The notes beneath the pieces are model-generated. The model searched no databases and was not told the DNA's origin. It saw only the letters and a program-made list of their open reading frames with translations. A program made the translations under genes and the position numbers. From contig NC_057768.1 of NCBI RefSeq assembly GCF_010389155.1, forward strand, positions 4,958,501 to 5,022,500: a stretch of DNA of 64,000 nt, read 5' to 3'. The stretch's first letter is position 1, and every line of letters starts with the position of its first letter. Below are positions 36,680 through 47,141 of the stretch, piece after piece. This DNA is from Erigeron canadensis. Its lineage: Eukaryota; Streptophyta; Magnoliopsida; Asterales; Asteraceae.

Positions 36680-37820
36680 ACTAAGGCATGGAATGAGGTG
36701 TTGTCTCTCTTCGGGACGCCCAAAAAGCAACTGGAACGCCCTCTTCACTCCCCTATAACGTCGTGAACATCGCCCGAAGGGGCGTTATGGGGCTGAACTT
36801 GTTTCCTTCCGTTCCTTTTCTCACAACCCCTTTTTTTCTTGAATTCCACTCCAACGGCTAGTTAGACCACCCCCAACGGCCACTTTCATTTTTTTTTTAA
36901 TCCTTCAAAACTCTATACAGTATATACATCTACATATTTCACACTTTTACACACATTTAAATGCATAAACACACACACAAACACACATACTATATGAAAA
37001 ATATTGTTTTTCCGTCATCATCAACCGACGTTGAATCTCACGGGGTGAACGATTATGATGATGTCGTCGAGATCGCGGTTGCTATGACCGTTAACTTAGC
37101 AATGCGAGCCGCGGTTGATATTATGGAACCACGACCGCGGTTTAGAAGGCGGATAACACTTGTACGTCGTCGTGTAGAGGCGCAAAAACCGTTGATGCAT
37201 GATTACTTTGTAGACGAGCCAATTTACAAGCCGAGACAATTAGACGCCATTTTCATATGTACAGGGGTTGTTTTTGAGGATTTGTGGTGATTTGGAGACG
37301 GGGTATATGTATTTCCAAAAAATATATGATTGTGTCAGGAAACTTGATTTTAACGCGATCCAAAAGTGTACGACAGCAATTCGACAACTAGCATACATAT
37401 TAATGATGGACTTGGTTGACCATATATGGTTGACCACACCACATGACTTTGAGCCCTTGCCGATCCGTTAGCAGACTTGGATGAGTATGCTAGTGACGAA
37501 GAAGATTAGTTTAGTGTGTTTTTTTTTATTTATTACTATTATGTATTTTTTATTATTATGTATTTGGTGTGTAATTTGCACTTTTTGAAAATGTTATGTA
37601 ATAATACTGTGTTTTATTTAAATTATTAAGGTTTAAAAGATAAATGTAATCAAAATATAAATCTTAATTTAAAACAAAAACAAAAAAAACAATGTATAAA
37701 AAAAATGAGTTTTCCCATAACCCCTCATTTCATTAGGAAAGCCTTGTATTGAGTGAAATTCCACATGTCAAGAGGAGGTGAGTTTGGGAGTTCCCAACTT
37801 CCCATAACCCCTCACTCCTT
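36680..37820 (+). pseudogene. Decayed PIF/Harbinger element with transposase N-terminus
   Basis: A reading frame at 36961-37290 holds RRRVEAQKPLMHDYFVDEPI, and after a frame change the stretch 37268-37471 reads FLRICGDLETGYMYFQ and FNAIQKCTTAIRQLAY. This order (RRR...DYF...P.Y...LFLRI...L......YF......G..A.QKCT.AIRQLAYG) is the N-terminal region of plant HARBI1/PIF-type transposase-like proteins. The DDE domain is absent. Sequence near the ends (AATGAGGTGTT left; AACCCCTCACTCC right) forms weak inverted repeats, so this is likely a non-autonomous derivative. The borders are approximate, and no intact protein is expected. Confidence 0.55.
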
Positions 37821-37902
37821 ATATCCTAAAAGTTTTAAGTTTGTCGAGTTTTAATTAGGCCAGCTTATATTGGAATGTACTATATTTATCCTAACTAAAG
37901 AC

Positions 37903-38235
37903 ATTTGAGGTTAGTAGTATAGTTTTTCTCTTTGACAATTTTATTGCTAAATTCTTTTTGTTTTTATTTTGGTGTCTATATTTTTTGCTTTTATCATTTT
38001 GACAATTAAAAATATTTGAGGTTAATATTTGCTTTTTCACATTTTGACTACTAAATTTTTTTGGTTTTTATTTTTATCTTTATAGTTTTTGTTGTTATCA
38101 TGTTGACCATTAAAATAGTTTGAGGTTTAACGATATATTTTTGCTCTTTCACATTTTGACTATTAAACTTTTTTAGTTTTTATTTTTGTCCCTATAGTTT
38201 TTGCTTTTATCATTTTGACCGCTAATGTTATTTGG
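37903..38235 (+). repeat. Tandem repeat, about three units of ~105 bp
   Basis: The block GACxATTxxxATxxTTTGAGGTT...TTTTTGCTTTTATCATTTT recurs starting near 37903, 37999, 38104 and 38217. T-rich and diverged. Noncoding. Confidence 0.65.
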
Positions 38236-39082
38236 TTTTTGCTTTTTCCCATCAACTTTTCAATTTTATAAATTTTGACATTTTCAATTTAATCTTAAAA
38301 ATATTTATATCAAGTTTTAAATTTTGTATTTCATCACCAAAGTTTTGGATTTTAGAATTTACATTGGCATTATTGTTTTCACTATCAAAGTTTTCAGCCT
38401 ATTACCAAAGTTTTTAATTTTGTATTTCACCATTAAAGTTTGTTATTATAAGATTGATGTATTGTTTAATTAACATATGTTTTGGCATTTTAACGTTCCT
38501 AACATGAGTGTGAGCCTATATTTTGTTATCTCGGCCTTTGGCCGGGTATAACATTAGTTTCAATAGAAATGGTGTTATTTGGTTAGTTGACGTTTCGTTT
38601 CTATATAATTTTGATTTTTTATAGATAAATAAAAATGTACATACAATAGCCTTTAATTTATCATCATAAATTGAATTATAAAAGTTAGAAAAATCTTGTA
38701 CTTAAGAAACTTAAAAAGATAAATTTGGCATGAAACATACTATCAAGAGACAAGAGGTAGAGGTTGTCAAAAAGCCAAAAACTCAAAACAAAGCCTCTGA
38801 AATCGAACCCAAACCCAGTCAAACCTTGGTTTTACCAAAATTGGTTCGCGTTTTGGGAAACTCGACGGTTTGAAACCAGTTTCGTTTTCGGTTATTCAGG
38901 TCGGGTTCAAATAAGGCTAAGTTTGGTTTTTTGGGGAAAATGGTCCACATTTGACCCAAAATCTGAGTTTAAACCGGTTTGCCTTAGGTTATACTCGATT
39001 TTGGTCTTGTGACCAAAAACCGGTTCGATTCGGGTTGGTTCAAACCCAAATTTCCCTCTCACTCTTAATGGAAATGATTAAA
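38236..39082. other. Spacer with repeat-derived sequence
   Basis: A hairpin CGGCCTTTGGCCGGG then TATAACATTAG at 38540-38565 resembles a Helitron 3' end. The 82-codon ORF at 38764-39012 lies in AACC/GGTT-rich low-complexity sequence and is not credible. Confidence 0.35.
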
Positions 39083-39252
39083 ATCTTCTAAAGTTAAAAC
39101 TCAACTTTATTGGTAAAGTTGGTATCTTGACCATTGGATTAACATCAAAGGCCAAGATTTAAAAATGATTTTTGAATCTTGGCCTTTGATTTTAATCAAA
39201 AGGTCAAGATATGCTCAACTTTACCTATAAAGTTGAAAACAACTTTAAAGGA
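39083..39252. mobile_element. Palindromic MITE, copy 2 of 3
   Basis: The left end TCTTCTAAAGTTAAAACTCA pairs with the right end ending AACTTTAAAGGATCTTC; the centre has AAAGGCCAAGAT against ATCTTGGCCTTT. Same family as 6484-6662 and 60150-60330. Confidence 0.6.
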
Positions 39253-39889
39253 TCTTCATCTCAAATGAAAGACTTGATACTTGACTTGTATAACAAATTA
39301 TATAAAAAATAAACAAAACAAAACAAAAATATTTGAGAATTACTTTAGAAAAGTCTTGAAAATTAATATACAAATTGTTGTCATTTGTATATATATATAT
39401 ATATTATATCTTACTTTATCCTTTTGTGAATAGGCCGAACGTCTCACCAACTTTAGCGAGCTTTTCTACTTAAGGTATTCAGCTAAAGCAAAAAAAAAAC
39501 AACATATTTGTGTTGATTTTGGGCTCTGCCGGAAAATACTGTTGAGCACCAAAGCAAAGTATAAACGAGATTCTGCATTGGCAGAAGTCCAATATAGTGA
39601 TCATATGAGTTTAACTTGTAATAACAAACGATAATGGCTTTTTTAGGCCGAATTCCATCTTTATTTGTTCCAGCAATTCTGAGTTGTTCATTGGCACTCA
39701 ATCAGACTCAGACAGAATAAAGAGTTACTTCATAGGCATACAACTGTTCATAAGTTGTGCTTGACTTTATGGCAAAAAAGAAAAAGATTATGTTTATGCT
39801 TGATATAATAATATTGCCCGAAGACCTTCTCTTCTCCCACTTAGAAACAGGCTAGCAATAAGGATAAAAGTCAGATAGCTGTTAATATT

Positions 39890-40934
39890 TGTTGAGTCCC
39901 AATGTAATTGTAAATTTAATGATGACAAATCTGATGTATAAACACTTAGTAATCTTTGAGTTCTTTTAATCTGATCTGGATCAGTCTAAGCTCACACAGC
40001 CTGCTATATGTCTCTGACCTAGATCATGCTTCATATGTTGTAATTGTTATATATTATGGAAACTAGTATTATCCAAGCTGCATCAAAATATAATAGCATT
40101 CAATCCAAGTCGAAGAGGAGGATTGAAGATAGAGGACTAGGCTGAGAGTGGAAGACAACTTAGGACTAGCAGTCAGCTTGGAGATACTTGTGCAGATTGG
40201 TGCTTTGACAAACAGCCCAATCTGTACCTGATAATCAAGTGAAGATAACAACCTGAATTGAAGATAAAGACAAATGATGTGACTAGGATTATTCTTTGTA
40301 TTCAGGTTGGTGGTTGCATTTACGTATGCGTGTCCATACATCGATTGGTTGAAGAGAGAATGTGCAGTAGTACATGGGGACCACAAGTACGATGAAAGAG
40401 CATGATCAAATATTCCTCTGTCACCCAACCAGAGTAATTTACGTGGTTAAATTGGACACCAAGTGATGTAGAGCCTTCGCCTATAAATGCTCCTCTCCTT
40501 GACAAGCATCATGTGACATTCCTGAGAATCATTCTTCACACAAGTTCTCTGCTCTTATACACAGCTTAGTCTGTAGAATATCAGCTTTGGCTGAGTCTTT
40601 GTGAGTAGGAACTTATTGGTTGTTGTTTGTCATTTTCAAGGGTTGTTTAGATATCTGTAGGCTATCTTGTTTCCGCAACAACCCAGTAATTCTTTGTATA
40701 GATTATATCTTGAATAAAGAATTACATTTGAAAACCAATCTGTGTCTAAGAATGTTTTATTTTCTGCTTTACTGTTTCATTGATTATGTCATTTAGTTTA
40801 AATATTTACATTAATTGAATCTTTAAACTATATATAAAAGTGTGATAAGATCAAGTAAAGTTGTATTCACCCCCCCTCTACAACTGTTCTGTATATAATA
40901 TACTTTGTATATTGCTACACCGTGGGACGTGTCA
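39890..40934 (+). repeat. 5' LTR of the Copia element
   Basis: Begins TGTTGAGTCCCAATG and ends GGGACGTGTCA. It contains a TATA box (CCTATAAATG, near 40490) placed to drive the element transcript. A 17-bp segment (around 40811-40827) is missing from the 3' LTR. The minus-strand ORF of 119 codons here recurs in the other LTR and is not a gene. Confidence 0.92.
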
Positions 40935-40936
40935 AT

Positions 40937-40949
40937 TGGTATCAGAGCA
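40937..40949 (+). promoter_or_regulatory. Primer-binding site (initiator Met tRNA)
   Basis: TGGTATCAGAGCA starts two bases after the 5' LTR. It is complementary to the 3' end of plant initiator methionine tRNA, as in most Ty1/copia elements. Confidence 0.9.
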
Positions 40950-41006
40950 GGGGTTAAGAATTAACTTGGCTAGATCCTTACTCATTTATCTTTTAGTAAA
41001 GCAATT

Positions 41007-43270
41007 ATGTCATCTTATGTTGATAATGGTTCATCGACTCGACCACCTATGTTTGACAAAGATGATTTCAGTGGGTGGAAAGGTCGTATGTCTTTGTTCC
41101 TTGAATCCATCGATAACAATATGCCTGACATCTTAAATGATGGTCCTTATGTTCCTACACTGACCCTTGTGGTTGATGCTGTGGTTAGAGATAGTCAACC
41201 AACCATACCTGCCACAGTTAAATCCATTGTTAAGGACAAGGCAGATTGGGGGGATGAGGATAGGAGATTGGCAAATCTAGATGTGAAGGCTAGAAATTTC
41301 ATTGTCCAGGCTGTGCCCAAAGATATTAAAATGTGCTCAACTGCTAAGAAAATGTGGGGTACTTTGTGTATCATGTTTGAGGGTTGCTCTACTTCCATGG
41401 AATCTACCATAACTACCTTAACCAGGAAGTATGAAAGATTCTTCTCCTTGAGAAATGAATCTTTAAACGATACACATACCCGCTTTAATGCTTTGGTTAA
41501 TGATTTAGCTGCTGTTGGTTTGACTAAAACTAATGAAGTTTTAAAGAGCAAATTTCTTGACTCACTACCACCAAAATGGAATAATTATATCTCTTCTGTG
41601 AAACTAAGTTCTTTGTATAAAGATCTTGATCTCCCTGGACTTTTTGGTTTGCTCCATAACCAAGAATGTTACTTGTTGCATCATTGACTGAACATCCCAG
41701 TCCAATGTCTGATGAGGTCATTCCTAATGTCATTGAAGCTATTCATGTTGTTTCTAACACTAACATTGTTTGTTCTGGTTCTAAATGTGAAGAATCTGAT
41801 AGTGATGATTTGGCTGAAGAGGTTGCTATGTTGGCTGATAAAATCAGAAGAACGTCTTTTAATAAAGTCAAAGGAAAAGGAAAAAGTGGCCAAACAGATA
41901 AGTCCAAGAAGCCATTTGACATGTCCAGTGTTACTTGTTACAAATGTGGCAAAACTAGACATATGGCTGGTGATTGTAGATCCAAAGAGACTAAGCAAGC
42001 TTGGTCATCCAAAGGTGGAAGAAGTGAAAAATATTCAAAGCTCAAAGGAAAATATAAGGCCTTAAAGGCACAAGTTGATGAACTGAATAAAATGGTTGAA
42101 TCAAATGAGAAAAGTCTTGTTGCTAAAGATTGGGCAGAAAGTGCTACTTCATCTGATGATGAAGTGTATGAAAATGCAACATGTCTCATGGCTAAAGAAG
42201 CTACTCAGAAGTTTAATGAAGATCTTGAGAAAATTCAAGAGCAATCTGGGTCAGCTCACAATTCCTCAACCAGTCAAACCACTTCACCTGAGGTAATTTC
42301 TTTTTCAAATCTATCTGACAATCATAAGCTGTCTAGACTTAACAGATTGGGTGATGAGGTTCTTTTACAAAAGCATTTCAATCAAGAACTTAAAAAGGAA
42401 ATTTCCTTGTTGAAACTTGATATCAGTTCTAAGAGTTACACTATTGAAAAACTTGAATCTGAAGTTAAAGCTCAAAAACAATTGAACTCCATTTTAGTAA
42501 AAGAAACTAAAACTGCAGAAGAAAAGTTTTTAAAGGTCAAACAGATCACTGAATCTTGGTGTATCAACTCTAAAAGAGCTGCTAAATGTGTTAATGTTCA
42601 AGTTCCTCGTCAAGTCCAAGCTGTGTTTGATGGTGACTATGATAGGGCTATAGCTATAAGTGAAGTCTGTGCTATGGAACCCTGTTATCAGCCTCCTTCA
42701 CCTCCTAAAGTCCAAACCAAGGGTAAGAAATCCAAACCAATTAAGTTGGCTAGGATTACTGGGATAGGTTTTAATGATCCTGAAATTAATGGTCAAACTA
42801 TTGCTGAAGCTGTGTCTGAAGCTGATAAAATTGTTGAATTAAAACCTGAGGAAAGTCTTGATTTGTCCAAGCTGACCATCTCCCAGTCTTCAGATTCTAA
42901 ATCTAAAACAAACAATGTCATTTCAAAGAAAAACAAAAGGAAAGCCAGAGATCATAGTGTTCCAAAAGAGAAAACTAAGTTGTCAAAAAGTGTGAAGTCT
43001 GGTTCTCAAGAAAGAATATCCAAAAGCAAATCTGTGTCTATTTCAAAATCCACCAAGTCTAACTCAGATCAACTAGTTTCTAAACATGTTGAGTCCAGAA
43101 TTGGTGATGGTCCTTCAAATGAGAATTTACTTAAAGATGTTTCTGATCCAAACATTGTTAATCAAAGTAAATTAAGAGCTGAATGTAAGAAAAATGGAAT
43201 AGGCAAAGGTTTTGCTAAAAAGGAAAGTTTAAGTGTTGCTAAAAAGAATTTCAATTCTGGCAAAGGCTAA
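41007..43270 (+). pseudogene. gag: gag of the Copia element, frameshifted
   Basis: The first frame (41007-41687) begins MSSYVDNGSSTRPPMFDKDD and carries the UBN2-type Copia gag region, including the LNDTHTRFNALVNDLAAVG block. The frame changes between about 41660 and 41690. The second frame continues to a TAA at 43268. It holds a CCHC zinc knuckle, CYKCGKTRHMAGDC (41936-41977), that binds RNA, then about 400 residues of charged, Lys/Ser-rich and partly coiled-coil sequence. The knuckle has R where G is usual before His. Coding potential continues past the TAA to a second stop near 43388 with a WVPK ending. gag forms the virus-like particle; this copy is broken at least at the frame change and probably at 43268. 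The long tail after the knuckle fits the SIRE lineage. Confidence 0.85.
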
Positions 43271-43404
43271 CTAAAGCAACAATGGGTAACAAAGTCTATT
43301 AAGAATGTTGGTTCTGTGTCAGAATCTGAGTCAGACCCTACTGTCAACTCTGGTGAACCCATCTCTGGATGGGTTCCCAAAATGAACTAATCTCTTAACA
43401 ATGC

Positions 43405-46400
43405 ATGCAGGGCTGTCAAAACGAAGATATATGGCACTTGGATAGTGGGTGTTCCAAGCATATGACCGGATGTAAGCCCCTGCTCAGTAACTTTAGGACG
43501 CGCGCTGGTCCTAGTGTTACTTTTGGAGATGATTCTCAAGGAAAGACTGAAGGTTTCGGCATACTTTCTAATGGTCCCCTTACCCTCAAAAGAGTTTCTT
43601 ATGTTAATGGCTTGAAACACAATCTGATTAGTGTGAGTCAATTGTGTGATGCTGGTGATGAAGTAAGATTCCGAGCTGATAAGGGAATTGTTCTTGATTT
43701 AGAAGGCAATGTGGTTCTGATTGCTAAAAGGGATGATAATTTATATTCTTTTGATATGAAAAGACCAACTGTCACTAGAGAAGTTTGTTTCATGTCAAAG
43801 ACTAAAGATGAGCTGAATTGGTTGTGGTACAAAAGGTTATCTCATATGAATTTCAAGGATATCAACAAGCTGTGTAAGAAGGAGTTGGTGTTTGGTCTTC
43901 CAATGATCATCTATGAGAAGGACAAGTTGTGTGATGCTTGTGAAAAAGGCAAACAACACAAGGCTTCATTTAAGTCTAAAACATGTTCCACAATCAATGA
44001 TTGTTTGGATTTGCTTCATATGGATCTCTTTGGACCAATTAGTACTCCATCATTCACAGGGATGAGGTATTCCTTGGTTATTGTTGATGAATACTCAAGA
44101 TATACATGGGTTTTCTTTCTAAAGCACAAGAGTGAAGCTGCTGATGTCATCATTCATTTTATTAAACAAGATGAAGTCTTCTATAAAAGGCCTGTTAGGG
44201 AGTTGAGGAGTGACAATGGAACTGAATTCAAAGAAATCACTCTCTACACATTCTGCAGTGAAAAAGGAATTTCACAAGTGTACTCAACAGCAAGAACTCC
44301 TCAACAAAATGGTGTTGCAGAAAGAAGAAACAGAACTCTCATTGGAGCTGCCAGATCAATGATGGCTCAAAATAATGTGAAGTCTCACTTCTGGGCTGAA
44401 GCAATTCACACATCTTGCTTTACCCAAAACAGATCCCTAATTGTAAAAAGACATCAGAAAACAGCATATGAACTTCTTAGGGGGAGAAATCCTGAAATAG
44501 GTTTCCTAAGAATGTTTGGAAGTCCTTGCTATATCCTAAATCAGAAAGACCATCTTGGAAAGTTTGATGAGAAAGCAGATAAAGGTATCCTTCTTGGATA
44601 TGCAACAATGATGAAAGCATACAGAGTGTACAATAAGAGAACAAAAACAATTGAAAACTCTGTAAATGTAACTATTGAAGAAGGTTGTTCTTGTTCTAAG
44701 GAATTTCAAGATGTGGATGCTATTAATTTTGAAGAACTTACAGAACCTGAGAATGAGCCTCCATCAAATCCACCAGTTAATTCTGGTAATGCTCAGACTC
44801 AGGGGGAGCAACCTATAAATGATGATGAAGATGTACCAATCTTTGAAGATGCTCTTGATGTTCCAATTCCTGAAGAAAATTTTGTCCCACTTCAAGCTGA
44901 TCCAGACTCCCCTGTGCAAGCTGATCATTCTTTTCCTCAAGATGATCATGCTGGACCACAAAATCTGAATTAGTCTGAACTTCCTATCGTTGGTAATCAA
45001 ACTCGTGTTACCAAGTTGACAAAATGTCATCCTATTAATCAAGTCATTGGTGATCCTCTTTCTGATGTTAAAACAAGAAGAAAGGCAACTGGAAATTTTT
45101 GCATGTTTGTCAATTTTATCAGTAAGATGGAACCAACTGAAATTCATGAAGCTCTGACAGATCCATCTTGGGTGAATGCAATGCAAGATGAATTAACACA
45201 GTTTGAAAGAAATAAGGTTTCAGAACTTGTTCCAAGACCTCATCACAAGACTGTGATAGGCACCAAGTGGGTCTACAGAAACAAGATGGAAGAAAGGGGA
45301 GTGGTAACTAGAAACAAGGCAAGACTGGTAGCTCTTGGTTACAGAAAAGAAAATGGAATTGATTATGATGAGACCTTTGCTCCTGTGGCCAGATTAGAGG
45401 CAATTAGAATGTTCTTGGCCTACTCTGCTCACAAAGGCTTCAAGGTTTATCAAATGGATGTGAAGAGTGCATTTCTCAATGGGAAACTGGAGGAAGAAGT
45501 CTATGTTGAACAACCTCCTGGTTTTGAAAGCTCCATGTATCCAGATCATGTATTCAAGCTTAACAAAGCTCTCTATGGGTTGAAGCAAGCTCCAAGGGCA
45601 TGGTATGATACTTTGTCTAAATTTTTGCTTGAAAACAAGTTCAAAAGAGGTAATGTTGACAAGACTTTGTTTGTGAGAAAATATAAGGATGATATCTTAC
45701 TTGTGCAATTATATGTAGATGATATCATATTTGGTTCTAGCAGTGAAAGACTTTGTGAAAAGTTTTCGAAATTAATGTCTAAAAGGTATGAAATGAGCAT
45801 GATGGGAGAACTAAACTATTTTCTAGGTTTACAAATTAAACAGTCTAAAAATGGAATTTTTATAAACCAAGGAAAATATGTAAAAGATCTCTTAAAGAAA
45901 TTTAGTTTTAGTGATTGCTCACCTATGAAAACTTCTATGGGAACTGGTGATAAGCTGAGTGAAGATAAAAGTGGCAAATCTGTTGACATCACAACTTATA
46001 GGGGTATGATAGGATCTTTACTTTACTTAACTGCAAGTAGACCAGATATCATGTTTGCTACATGTCTTTGTGCAAGATATCAAGCTAGTCCAAAAGAATC
46101 TCATCTAAAAGCTGTGAAAAGAATCTTTAGATACCTTAAAGGTAGTCCCGATCTTGGTCTTTGGTATCCCAAAGACTCAGGATTTGATCTGATTAGCTAT
46201 TCAGATTCTAACTTTGCAGGCTGTAAGATAGACAGGAAAAGCACATCTGGTGCCTGTCAAATGCTTGGTAATAGACTTGTAAGCTGGTCCAGTAAGAAGC
46301 AGCATTCAGTTTCCATTTCAACTGCTGAAGCTGAGTATGTAGCTACAGGGAGCTATTGCTCACAAGTCCTTTGGATGCAATATCAGCTTCAAGACTATGG

Positions 46401-46653
46401 TGTTACTACTTCAAAGACTCCAATCTTTTGCGACAACACCAGTGCCATTGCCATTTCCAATAATCCTGTTCTATATTCAAGGACAAAGCACATTGATATA
46501 AGATACGACTTTATCAGAGACCATGTGATGAAAGAAGATATTGAACTTTACTTCATTCCAACTGAAATTCAATTAGCTGATCTGTTCACAAAACCATTGG
46601 ATGAAAAACGGTTCAATTATCTCATAAGTAAGTTAGGTATGCTAAATATGTAA
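43405..46653 (+). pseudogene. pol: pol of the Copia element (PR-IN-RT-RH) with an in-frame stop
   Basis: Polyprotein that matures the particle, copies RNA to DNA and integrates it. Protease motif DSGCSKHMTG at 43441-43470. The gag-pre-integrase H/C finger ends in CDACEKGKQHK (~43940). Integrase core Asp at 44023, Asp in SDNGTEF at 44212 and Glu in VAERRNR at 44320 complete the D-D-E triad. Reverse transcriptase has YVDDIIFGS (45712-45738). RNase H follows, with [10 protein letters not shown] (~46200), TAEAEYVA and [10 protein letters not shown], ending in [14 protein letters not shown] at 44971-44973 interrupts the frame between integrase and RT; the frame is unchanged beyond it. pol lies in a different frame from the end of gag. 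Catalytic residues are intact on both sides of the stop, so the loss is recent. Confidence 0.9.
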
Positions 46654-47141
46654 AGGGCAGTGAGATAATTAATGACAAATCTGACCCCTTGTAAATATTT
46701 CACATCTTAAAGGGAAGCTGGGTCTGAGACAGATTACTCTCTAATACTTGGTTATTGTCAAGTAAATTAGAGTAAGCTGAATCTGACCCAACTTCGTGGT
46801 TATTTTTGTTATTAAATATCTCAGTGCATTTTATATATTTTTATTACTATTTTCTTTTATCCGTTTCAACTCATTTGGTGACTAACACGTGTGGGTATAA
46901 CGGTTTGTTCCTGCAAAAAGGTACCCCCACTACTTGTTCTCCACCAATGAGATTATTTCTCTTTCTTCCCTCCAAACGGTAACTTTTAAACAATTGTTTA
47001 ATAAACTATAAATACCCAATTGAAACCTAATTCCCAAATCACTCTTTCATATTCTCAAATCAATATCTACTCTCTCTCAATTTCTCAAATTTGTATATCT
47101 GTTTTCATCAAAATCTTCTTATTTGATAATAATAAATTAAA
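46654..47141 (+). promoter_or_regulatory. Spacer before ORF3 with a TATA-like box and CT-rich leader
   Basis: Noncoding stretch between pol and ORF3. It contains TATAAATA at 47007-47014, about 130 bp upstream of the ORF3 start, then a CT-rich region (CTACTCTCTCTCAATTTCTC) like a plant 5' leader. This layout suggests that ORF3 has, or once had, its own promoter. AAAGGGAAGCTGGG near 46710 resembles a purine-rich priming tract. Confidence 0.4.

Noticed and set aside
38764..39012. 82-codon plus-strand ORF
   Set aside because: Lies in repetitive AACC/GGTT-rich sequence typical of plant intergenic repeats.
39483..39701. 72-codon minus-strand ORF just before the Copia insertion
   Set aside because: Some of it looks protein-like (SANEQLRIAGTNKDGIRPKK) but there is no family match by eye and no neighbouring exons; left as a possible gene fragment.
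40069..40428. 119-codon minus-strand ORF, with a near-identical copy at 51935-52294
   Set aside because: Both lie in the LTRs of the Copia element; the conservation is explained by LTR duplication, not by coding selection.
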